Assembly (NCBI GenBank): GCA_033064195.1 | Contig: JARBJD010000251.1 | Span: 2,501-66,500, forward strand | Source: Blattamonas nauphoetae | Lineage: Eukaryota; Preaxostyla; Oxymonadida | DNA length: 64,000 nt | Reading direction: 5' to 3' | Shown here: positions 20,980-30,928 of the stretch, piece by piece | Numbering within the stretch: position 1 is the first letter of the stretch | Layout: every line of letters starts with the position of its first letter | The notes under the pieces: model-generated | The model's input: the letters and a program-made list of their open reading frames with translations, nothing else | Database searches by the model: none | What the model was told of the DNA's origin: nothing | Translations under genes and position numbers: made by a program

Positions 20980-22589
20980 TATCAAAAACAAGATTCTTCG
21001 ATGAAATAGTGCACTATCAGGTCTCTTCTGCATCCTATCCGGAAATTCAACGCTTTTTCGAAGCACTTCGAAATAATCTTGTGGAAGAATTTGCTTCTAT
21101 GTTGGATCTTCCATCAACCGAGACAGCCGAACTCTGTCTCAACCCAGACTGGATGAATCCATCAATGACTGAATTATGGTTGAATATTTTTAGATGTCTG
21201 CTGACTCGAGCGAGCGAGGAGACACAGTTCTCCGATTTGGGAACACTGGCCGTCGCGCTCTTCATGTCGAAACGTCCGTATCAATTGGAACTGTTCTTCT
21301 ATTCTGACACCAAATTTGGACTCAAAATGAACGACAAAAACGTATCTTCGATCAACATGGATGCGAAGACCCTCTGGACACTGTTCACTCCAACGCAACC
21401 ACACCACGCTGCCATCATTCTCACTGCATTCCAAAGATTCATGAGTCTTCAAAATAGTGTGATTGTTGAGAAGCAAATTTGGAGTGGTTGGTTCCCCAGC
21501 TTCGTCAGGACTGTTGATCCCTCAAAACTGTCCTTCATTGATGACTTTATCGCACTCCACGAAAAGCTCATCGAAATGATGCAGACTCATCTCAACGTGA
21601 GTCAAAGGTTTTACCGTGGAACGATGCTTGAAGAGTCAGATCAACTTCGTGAGGAACTGGACGAGACATACCGCGCGTTCTACACACACACGAAGGATTA
21701 TGTCGTCCATCTGTCACTACATCCTTTTGCTTTGGACAATATAAACTCTGATGTGATTCTCGAGTTTCTCAGAAATTCGTATCTGTGGGATTTCGACAAC
21801 AGCTTGAACAAGCCGTATCGAGATGATGTGAGGAAAGCGATGAACGAGGTTGCTCTCTCGTCATCGGATCCACCCTTCATCCTCACATCTGAGCTCGTCT
21901 GTCGTCTCACCGACGACGAGATCATCGACGTCATTGACAGAATTGTTGCTCTGCTCAAAAGCGACTCGTGTTTGGATGACGACACCATCCTTCGGATCTG
22001 CGCGTTCCACAAACACCAGCTCAGTCGCATCCATCTTCCCGACTTGTTCGGAAAAGCAGGCCGATCAACAGAACAATACTTGCACGCATTTGAGTGTCTC
22101 CTCTCTCTCCCCATCGACTATTTTGATCGAGCACCAATTAATTATCTTCTCACGACTCGACGGGTCAGGCAACCAACCTTCGACGAATGGGACGATGTGG
22201 ATTTCGAGAGAGTTGGAATTGTCAAGCGACTGATCAGCCAGAACAATCTACCAATCGCCTCCAACTCGAAGGAAAAGTACAAATGTCTTCTAAATTTGGT
22301 CATCCGAAACCAACCACAAATTCGCCATCTCTGCGCAGCTCGACTGTGTCAAACACAACTCGACCGCCTGCTTGCTCCTTCCGTCGATGTTCTCTGCCAA
22401 TTCCTCATCCACCCACCCGACAGCGTCTTTCGTGAACATGAAGAACGGGTAAAACTGTTTGTCGGTGTCTGCAAGTTGTGTGATCAGCGGGTGATTGCTC
22501 AGGGTTTCAGTAGAACTGGATTCTTCTCGCACTTTGTGACTGGATTGCTCGACGCCGATTACAAAGCAGGCGAATTCTCAGGCATCTGA

Positions 22590-23087
22590 GTAGTCCCATC
22601 AAAATAGGTAAAACTGGGATCAATTGATGTCAGTGCCTAAATTTGGACTGAGATCAAATTTCAACTCTTTTCCTTTGAGATTTTCTCATTATCACTTCAT
22701 TAATCATGTTCAATTCACTTCTTGTTTTCACATAATGCTCTTCAATATTTCAGACAGCTCTTATTTCCCAAAAACACGCACGATCACAATCACCAACACT
22801 TCTTTTTCGATGTATTCCCTTCATTGACTTTAGTCAGTGAGAAAAAACCATCAAAGAAGACATAATAACGCATTATCGACTTGTTTTTATAATTATTGTT
22901 GTAGAACAAACTGAAACAGCAGCACCCAAAGTTTGCATTTTCATGATCTATGAAGTGACCATTTTCCTTTTTACTTTTTTTTCCATTCAAATATCATATA
23001 TAAGAAGACTTTTTGAAATGAAAGAAACGAAATGGTATTGTAGGTATTTGGTGGGATCAGATCCGACTGGGATCACTGGGATCAAAT
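22590..23087. other. AT-rich insert of unclear nature within the armadillo-like gene
   Basis: The stretch has no gene and lies between two pieces of the same coding region. GGGATCA-type motifs occur at both ends (about 22615 and 23070-23085), and the flanks share GCGAATTCT, but I could not define inverted termini. It may be a decayed element. Confidence 0.3.
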
Positions 23088-23483
23088 CAGAAGCCTGCGA
23101 ATTCTTCTTCCAGCTGATCACTAATCATGGTGTATTTCCCAAGCTTGAAATCGAAGATCAGAAATCGATTCGGAGAAGATTCCCCACTTTCTGGAGGAAG
23201 GCTGGCAGGACACGACGGAATACCTCTTCGTCCAGGGGAAGGATAATGCGAATATCTGCAACCGATACAGAACAGAACGGATGATGGAGATCTTTGGAAC
23301 AAATGTGAAATGGTGGGTATAGTGAGGATTTGTTCTATCTCCCTTTCATTTCATTGATTCTTCCCATTTCATCAAAGGAAACCCCCAACCTCATGAGCCA
23401 GTTCGATCATGCCCTTTATTCATTCTTTTCGGAATCTCTCATTCTGGTATTCACCTGCTAAGCGCTTGACCTTTCATTCACCG

Positions 23484-26400
23484 ATGATCCATCTCTCTGT
23501 CATCGCTCTACTCACCTCTATGTTGAGATCACACGTCTCTCCATTTCAGTCTTCAGTGTACAACTTGGACAGCATCATCAAACCGTCATTCTGCCATGAA
23601 TCTTCAGCAATATCGCATAACGTCACCCTTCCTGATGGATTCGTGCACTCGAACAACTTTCCCCTTCTTTCATCGAGCTTGGTGGTGATGGGTGAACTCA
23701 AAACAGTTCTCAGATTTCGAGGTGGAAACAGTGACAAAACAAACCTTGTCCGAACAGAAGCCAATCCTCCTCAATCAAATGATGTCCACGGCCTTTTCAT
23801 CCTTCAAAACGCGTCACTGTCGGTTCAGCGTCTCGTTTTCGACATGACATCCGATTCTGCGAATCATGACGTGATATGTGCCGTCCTTGCTTCGTCGACA
23901 ATTCATTTCTCATTTTGCGAGTTTTTCTGGACGGATGTGAAGTCAATATTCGTTCTTCGATCCAGCTCTCCATCAACCCAAACCTCGTCATCGATCACGT
24001 TGGCCTGGTGCTCACTGAACAATACAGTGACTCATTTGACACCAATTGTGGATGATATACGGAATGACCGCACGACAGGTCCCTTCGGCTTGAACATAGT
24101 TGGCACGACAATCGCGAACATGAAAGTGGATCTGTCACTCCGACTTCCGGTTCTTGGGTCTTGTAACAAGGAATAAAGGGTGCGATCAGACAATACATTT
24201 ATTTAACTCCATTTCAGTTTTTCTCCACTTCACAAAACTGCAGTTCAGAACTTCTCAAATTGAATCAATGATTTAGTGATCGGTGTTCAGCTATAGTTGG
24301 TGAGAACTGTGGCTTGCGAACCCATAATTCACTCCGATCATCACCAAATTCAGACCTCACAACAGCTTTCACTTCAAATACTGTCCCTTGTTTCTCCTAT
24401 CTCATTTTCGTAACTTGTTTCCCTTCATCATTAACCTAAATTCGCAAAACACCGACGATCTAACCTTACCTCAATTTGGCAAGACCAAGAACCGGAAGCC
24501 GGAGTGACAGATGGGGCAGATGGTGTGTGTGTGTCTCAGACCAACCATCGTAGCAACCTCTCCTCTTTCGAGAGTGTGTTAGTGACTGTAGCTGAACTGC
24601 AAATTCTGAACGTATCATCGCAGCCTGGGGAAATGAAACACGCGTCGTCGCAGTTTTCGCAGAGAATGGTTGGATGTGCGATTTGGGGAAGCAACAACCA
24701 TCTTTCAGGCAGTTTGCTGCGAGATCTGAATGGAGGAGGGTCATTTCTTTGTTCAAACAGCACATTCGACTGGTGCCGCACAACTTCCTCCGAACGACCA
24801 TCGATCGTCTCCCAATGTTCCCCCAACACCCACAGTCACTCATCTTCAAGCATTCGTGGCATCTCCAGCCGGACCGAACGTGGCAACGCAGATGCCGAGT
24901 ATGCTGATCAAACATTTGATACTGTCGAACGGTTGAGCTTCACACAAGTCTCTGTCTCCTTCACCAACTGCAAGTTTACAAACATGGAATTCACAGCCAC
25001 GTCATCATCAGCCCAACACGCTGGTGGATCAGCCATTTTTTTCGCTTCTTCAACCAAAACTGTGTCGCTCGTCTCGTGCAGCTTCTCAAAGTGTTCAGTG
25101 ACAAGCTCGTTCGCCGTGTATGGAGCGTGTGTCTACATGTTCGAACTGACAACATCAACCAACAACGTCCAAAACTGCACGTTCGCCGACTGGTATCCTT
25201 CTAACGATACCAACACCGAACAGTTTGGAGGCGGAATCGGCACGTTTCGAACAACAGCCCCGATTGTCATCACAGATAACAATTTCACGCTGAGTGGAGA
25301 GACTAACAACACAATCAATGGTGGATTCATTGCGTCATATTCAGATGGCACCACCCAGTCCACAACCATCTCGAACTGTCGTGTCATCGGCGATGCGAAG
25401 ACAACTGGACTTGTTATGAACTTCGAGTCAACCAGTCGGGTCACGGGAGTACTCGCACTAACCGATTCGCAGATCTTCAACACGAATTCTGACCTCAAAA
25501 TTACTCTCTTGGAATTCGAGTGGTCATCAGGTTTCACACACGCCGAAATCACAAACACATCAATCCAATATTTGAGTGCATCGAGTCCCACATATCCTCA
25601 TCTCTTTGTGGACTGCCAACTCAATCAGTGTTCACTCTACTCAGATAGCAGGATGATGTATCTCTTCTCGAGCACCACTTTTACTGGCACGCCGCCAGTC
25701 ACTTCGAGATCGACGATATCTTTCGATTCAGCAAGCCATACTGTCTTCCACAAATGTGCTTTCACAGATTGTTCATCACCATCCACGAATGGCCTCATTT
25801 ACTCATACAGGCTCCCATCGCTGGTCGTGGACACATGCTCCTTCACGCGATGCTCTGGTGAAAACTACACATTCGATATCAGATTCACTTATTCCTTCTT
25901 CTATTTCTGCTCCTTCGCCAATGTGAGTTCGAAGGATGTCGGTGTCATGGCATTGCTAGACAACTACGCCACTTTCTTCGAATCCTGCCGATTTGATCTG
26001 GAGGAAGAAACCAATGCGTTGGATTTCGATGTCTCATTGGCTACATTAAGATCTCTGAACGACACCACAATGATCGGGTGCACTTCAAATCGACAGATGT
26101 ACTTCGGTACGATCTGGGAGAATAGAACAGAATTGACAGCTGTCCAGATCGGACCCATCGATGCGGAGAAGAACGAGATGAGAGTGGGGACATGGCTTCC
26201 TGAATCTGAAGAAGACCCAAAACAGCCAATCCAAACTTTCACATCGCTGTCAGACGCTCTCGGGAACATTTCAACAACTCCACCACTGGACACCGTTATC
26301 ACTCTCTCTGATGGGAATTTCACTGAGAATACTCTTCTGGAGGTGTCCCAGATCGTCGAAATTGTCGGTTCTGGATCGAATATCAGCGATATCCACTCAA

Positions 26401-26993
26401 CCCAGCTGACAACCAATGGCTTCGTTTCGAAATCCGCTGGCAAGCTCACTCTCCAATCACTCCGACTTATTCCTTCGTCGACGTCGTCAGTTCTTGCTTC
26501 AACTGAAAACAGTGGAAGTCTGATTGTGTTGAATGTGGTTGTGGAAGACATCTCTGCAATCACCACCAGTTTGTTTCAGTTTGCAGCAGGTTCATCGGAG
26601 ATCCGTCATTCTTTCTTCAAGAACATCAAATCAACAAAATCGCTCGTCAGTGTGTCGGGAACATCCTCTCTATCAATCACCAACACTCTCTTTTTATCCA
26701 TCACGCGAACCAGCCTCACACCAACTCTTGTTGCAACCACGCAGTGTGCGAGCTGCATTGAAGGAAAGACGAGTGGAACAGTGAAAGTGTTGTATTGTCG
26801 TTTTGGAGCATGCACAACGAATGGACGAGCAGGAGCAATTGATTTGGAGAAGAGCAACGAGAAAAGCGCTGTCGAGATGAACTCCTGTTGTTTTGATCAG
26901 AATTCCGCTGGCGAAGGTGTTGCCAACGCTGTGAGAGGAGATGATGTCGTTCTCAAGTCATTCAACGACTCAAAACCAATCTCCGCTTGTTAA
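23484..26993 (+). CDS. Right-handed beta-helix surface protein, N-terminal part (C1), split by a 377-bp MITE
   Basis: I start at ATG 23484, where MIHLSVIALLTSMLRSHV gives a signal peptide; the frame is open a further 25 codons upstream. The ectodomain is built of beta-helix turns (SCSFSKCSV, CKFTNMEF, CTFADW) rich in Asn-X-Ser/Thr. The MITE at 24133-24509 interrupts it, but with one duplication copy the insert is 381 bp, a multiple of three, and the host frame is the same on both sides (NMKVD then GADGVCV). That leaves 1042 host codons. It ends at TAA 26993, two bases before the ATG of the next frame, which continues the same kind of protein. I suspect one gene broken by a frameshift near 26,990. 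Confidence 0.7.
24133..24509. mobile_element. Short MITE (~377 bp) with ~30-bp inverted ends
   Basis: The ends are TGTCACTCCGACTTCCGGTT on the left and TGTCACTCCGGCTTCCGGTT on the right read inward, extending through TCTTG. GAT flanks both sides (24129-24131 and 24510-24512), suggesting a 3-4-bp target duplication; the left side has one extra C. The interior is AT-rich and non-coding. Superfamily not recognised. Confidence 0.7.
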
Positions 26994-26995
26994 CC

Positions 26996-29900
26996 ATGCA
27001 ATCGTTCCCATCTGTCCTCTCATTTCTGATCAACTCCACACACACCTATATCCCTCCACCAGAACTCCTTTTCATGACCTCATCAGTCGTAGATGACACT
27101 CTGGCTTGGAGTTATTCGTACGGTCGAATCTCCCAATCTCTCTTTGACACTTTTTCTCTCCAATTCCTTCTTGAATCTCGTCTTCGAAACAGTAGAGAAA
27201 CGCAACTGACGACTGACTTTTCCCACAGTGAGATCATGACACCGTTCATCTTTCAGAATTCAACAGTCACTGTCGACCTCCATGCCCAATCTCAATCTAT
27301 CATCACAGTGGAACAACAGGGCGAAGTGTTCGTCACACTCCAAAGTGCTTCTTTATCACTCAGGAATGTCCAATTTGTGTTTGATGAACTGACAACGCCG
27401 GCCTTCCTATGTGATCACTACTCGTCGATTACCCTTTACCAAACGGCCATCAAACTCACCACTCCAACTCTCACCCAACCCTTCATCGATTCTGTCGGTC
27501 GACTTGTCTTATTTTCTTCTCAATTATTCCTCCAACCAATCACTTTGGACCATACTCCATTTATTCGACTCGTCCGTGCTGAGAAGGATGCAATCTTCTC
27601 CATCTACTCCACAACCACTCTTCTCGCCAATCCTCTTGCCACCCCATTCATCGTCTGTGTGGGGGCAAGATCCACAATGATGCAAAATCTGACACTCAAC
27701 CATCATTTAGTCAATTCGACATCGTTTGCTTACTTCAAAGATTCAAAAGTCAATCTCGTCCGTAATCAGATCCAACTTCTCTCGTCCACAGCCCAAGGCA
27801 CATTCCTCCACCTTGAAGATAGTGAAGTTCGTTTCCAGCAAGATTCTTGTGATTCAAGTTCAGGCCATCAGGGTGGTCTGTTGTATTGCCGAAATTCAGC
27901 AGTCTCATCTGACAGATTGGTATCGAGCTCGTGTTCAGCGACTCAAGGCGGAGTCTTTTTCTTGGTGGAATCCAGTGTGAAATTGAGTGATGGATCCTTC
28001 TCGAACTGCGAGGCTCAAGAAGGCGGAGTTGCTTGCCTCATCTCGTCCACCCTCTCCATCTCGAAAACCTCCTTTGTCTCCAATTCGGCGAAATGTGGAG
28101 GCGTATTCTGGGTCGACTGTGGAAGCGTCTTCACATCGACAGTTTTATCGTCGTACTATATCACTTTCACGAGCAACTCCGCGTCTGATGTGAATGAGAA
28201 TGGTGATGATTGTGGGAAGGGAGGAGCGATTTTCGTGAAAGGGACGACAACTTCACAGACTCCTCTAAATCTGACCAATTTTCACTTTGAGGGGAACACA
28301 GCAGCATTTGGGAATGATGTGTATGTCGAGGAATCCGTGCTTGGAGAAACAGGACTCGATCTTCTATCGGGTTGTGGTGGAGAATCGTACAGTAGATTAC
28401 CACACCTCGAAATCGAGAACCACAATCTGGATGACGACAAGCTCATCATGATCTCGAACTTCGTCCCATTTCCTTCTGTTCGCGTTTCAAACTATGGAAA
28501 GGATAATTCGACATGCAAATGGTCCAATGCCTACTGCCAAACTATCCGTTATGCTCTCCAGTCTCTTCACACAACATATCCAAACGGAAGCCTGTTCCAG
28601 CGACGATGTATTCAGAATTCGTCTTCAATGATCACTGATCCTATTGAATTAGAGAAACACGATCTGATCTATTCATGTTACGGTTCGTCACAGTACTCCC
28701 ATTACAAGCTGTCCCTCTCAGCGGCGTTTGAAGCGAACGAAGGGGTCGTGTTCACGATTAATGATGTATCGAGATTGACCGTTGACAGGATCAAGTTTTT
28801 GTTGAAATCATTGCACCGAGTCGTGACAGTGACATCCAAAGACGGACAACTTACGATGAAAAACTGCTTTATCTTGAGTGAGAGTGACGCAACGACTTCG
28901 ATCTCTCCGATCTGGTCTATCGGGAGCTCGCTCGTCCTAAACACCGTCTCGTTCTCTCCCACTCTCACCACTTCAACAGCTACTCTCTCCGCCCCTCTCG
29001 TCCATTTTGCTCCAAAACCATCTGGTTTGGCCGAGTTGGGATCTGGTTCATTTGAACTCTTTGACTCAATCTTCACGAACTTGACATTCGAAGGAACAAC
29101 AATGATTGAGGTGAGTACTACAGGCGATGTCACTTTCGCCTCTCAAACACTCACCAATGTCGCGTCGGATCAACAAAGCGGGAACTTTCTCGTCTTGAAA
29201 GGTCAACATTTCAAAACTCAACTCAAATCAGAGTTGTGGGACGACAAACTCAAAACAACAACACATCTCATATCGCTTTTTGGAGAAGACATTTCGATGG
29301 ACAAAGACGACAAGTGGAGGAACAATTCGCTTGTGTATTGGCTGATCTCCCCGAAGGAAGAGATCCTGATTGACTCAGATGAGAACGCTGTCGATCATCC
29401 AAATTGTGGATCTTCGACTTTCAAATGCACCACTCTGGATTCTGCCATCTCATCAGCTGGTCTCAACACCATCTCCACACTCTCCCTCTCGATATCAACA
29501 ACACTCTCCTCGAAAAGTGTGGCGACCTCGTCGTTGCTGATCAAGTCGTCATCCTCAACGAAGCGAGGAATCGAGTTTGACAAGAATGGCTCTTTCGTTG
29601 TTGCCGATTCCTCGACCAACCTGTCATTTACGTCGATCGTTTTCACTGTTGTCGAAACATGTGTGTCAACGACTCTGTTTGTGGTTGAGGCAGGAGAACT
29701 CTCATTCTCGTCGTGTGAGATGGGAGGGACACACAGTGAATCACCTCTTGTTCTCCCTGAATCCACAACGACGCTGATCGAAGTGACATCTGTTGGAAAA
29801 CTCACCCTCACCGACACTCTGATCCAGCACATCAAAACGATGGATAGGGGATCATCAAAGACTATCGTTCTCAGCGACGCTACAGCTGTCCTCACTCGCT

Positions 29901-30928
29901 GCTCATTCACGTCTCTCTCAAGCTCGAGCAGTGGAGGAGCAGTCACTGCTGAACTCTCATCTTCAAACTCCCTCACAATCACATCCTGCACGTTCGAGTC
30001 CTGTTCGTCGCAAGGAAACGGAGGAAGCGTGTCTGTTGTCGTTTCTGGTGGAGAACTCGTCATCCACTCCTCGTGCACCAGTTCTGGCGATGGGAAGTGG
30101 GTGTTTGTTCAAGGGAGAGATCTTGCGTCTCTTGTGACAAAGGAGAGGTGGGCAAAGACATTCAACTCGCTCAGCCTTCGCTCGGACGCTGACAAGCTGT
30201 GGGGAGTGGATTTGGCAGAAGATGAAAGCTCTCGTCGTCACTCCATCTCACTCCTTCGCTTCCTCATCGGCAATTCCTCACGAATCCCTGTTTCTACCGT
30301 GTTTGTCGGACAGAACGGGAAAGATGAATTCGGATGTGGAGACACAGAAGCGGCACTCTGTAGAACGGTTGAGTGGAGTGTGAAGGAGGCGGCTGACAGC
30401 GTTGTCGATATTGTCGTTACTTCTCGCGGCATTCTATCCTCGCCAATCGTCCTTTTGAACAGTGATATCCTGATCGCACCTTCTTCGGACGTATTATGTC
30501 CATTTATTTTCTCGCTCAACAATCCCACTTCAGCCGCAGCATCGATGATCAGTGTGGAGAGGAACTCAGCACTTACACTTTCTTTCTTGTCGTTTTCGTT
30601 TTCGGTACCTGCCACCATCGACAGCATCATCATTTCGTCGTCTGGAGTTGTCAACATCGATTCGTGTCGTGTTCAGGGGACGACACTCTCCCATCCTTTC
30701 TTGGTGTCTACGCAGTCTTCCCACACAATCTCCAACTCCGCATTCCTCTCTTTCACTTTCGATGACAGTGCTGAGATGAGAATGAATGATGGATTCGACG
30801 ATCCAACCACAACGTCGATGTTTTGGATGCTCAGAACAGCGGATGAAACCACAATCAGAGCTGATGTCGCTGATTCTGCAGCCAACGATGGAATGTTTAG
30901 TGATGGTCCGATGTTTGTTCCATTTTGA
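26996..30928 (+). CDS. Right-handed beta-helix surface protein, second part (C2), truncated at its 3' end
   Basis: The 1310-codon frame is made almost wholly of beta-helix turns (SGGAVTAELSSSNSLTITSC, GGVFWVDCGS, GGSVSVVVSGG). It also carries Gly/Cys modules typical of this family's repeats: YGKDNSTCKWSNAYCQTIRYA, NCGSSTFKCTTLDSAI and FGCGDTEAALCRTVEWS. Protein-like sequence stops at about 30,766 (LSFTFDD). The last 53 codons are antisense to the neighbouring gene D and have no family character. No transmembrane helix or tail is present, unlike copies A and B. The frame therefore looks cut by a rearrangement. Confidence 0.7.
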   Translation: MQSFPSVLSFLINSTHTYIPPPELLFMTSSVVDDTLAWSYSYGRISQSLFDTFSLQFLLESRLRNSRETQLTTDFSHSEIMTPFIFQNSTVTVDLHAQSQSIITVEQQGEVFVTLQSASLSLRNVQFVFDELTTPAFLCDHYSSITLYQTAIKLTTPTLTQPFIDSVGRLVLFSSQLFLQPITLDHTPFIRLVRAEKDAIFSIYSTTTLLANPLATPFIVCVGARSTMMQNLTLNHHLVNSTSFAYFKDSKVNLVRNQIQLLSSTAQGTFLHLEDSEVRFQQDSCDSSSGHQGGLLYCRNSAVSSDRLVSSSCSATQGGVFFLVESSVKLSDGSFSNCEAQEGGVACLISSTLSISKTSFVSNSAKCGGVFWVDCGSVFTSTVLSSYYITFTSNSASDVNENGDDCGKGGAIFVKGTTTSQTPLNLTNFHFEGNTAAFGNDVYVEESVLGETGLDLLSGCGGESYSRLPHLEIENHNLDDDKLIMISNFVPFPSVRVSNYGKDNSTCKWSNAYCQTIRYALQSLHTTYPNGSLFQRRCIQNSSSMITDPIELEKHDLIYSCYGSSQYSHYKLSLSAAFEANEGVVFTINDVSRLTVDRIKFLLKSLHRVVTVTSKDGQLTMKNCFILSESDATTSISPIWSIGSSLVLNTVSFSPTLTTSTATLSAPLVHFAPKPSGLAELGSGSFELFDSIFTNLTFEGTTMIEVSTTGDVTFASQTLTNVASDQQSGNFLVLKGQHFKTQLKSELWDDKLKTTTHLISLFGEDISMDKDDKWRNNSLVYWLISPKEEILIDSDENAVDHPNCGSSTFKCTTLDSAISSAGLNTISTLSLSISTTLSSKSVATSSLLIKSSSSTKRGIEFDKNGSFVVADSSTNLSFTSIVFTVVETCVSTTLFVVEAGELSFSSCEMGGTHSESPLVLPESTTTLIEVTSVGKLTLTDTLIQHIKTMDRGSSKTIVLSDATAVLTRCSFTSLSSSSSGGAVTAELSSSNSLTITSCTFESCSSQGNGGSVSVVVSGGELVIHSSCTSSGDGKWVFVQGRDLASLVTKERWAKTFNSLSLRSDADKLWGVDLAEDESSRRHSISLLRFLIGNSSRIPVSTVFVGQNGKDEFGCGDTEAALCRTVEWSVKEAADSVVDIVVTSRGILSSPIVLLNSDILIAPSSDVLCPFIFSLNNPTSAAASMISVERNSALTLSFLSFSFSVPATIDSIIISSSGVVNIDSCRVQGTTLSHPFLVSTQSSHTISNSAFLSFTFDDSAEMRMNDGFDDPTTTSMFWMLRTADETTIRADVADSAANDGMFSDGPMFVPF

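Larger units (their letters stand above)
18619..23322 (+). pseudogene. Armadillo-like alpha-helical protein, interrupted by a foldback element and a second insertion
   Basis: Coding pieces run 18619-19589, 20982-22589 and about 23088-23322. The first starts with ATG (MPPKHQLGKSRR). Near 19,403-19,408 (GTTTTTCC) the protein-like frame shifts, from LISILD to FFHISLPEDFRHCVRID. After the foldback at 19590-20979 the frame continues directly (HSGFILL then SKTRFFDE), showing precise insertion. From 22,590 to about 23,087 a ~500-bp AT-rich non-coding stretch separates the last piece, which carries CEFFFQLITNHGVF and, after one more frameshift, LEEGWQDTTEYLFVQGK and ends KWWV. The protein would be over 1000 residues, helical and Leu-rich; no function recognised. 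Confidence 0.6.
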
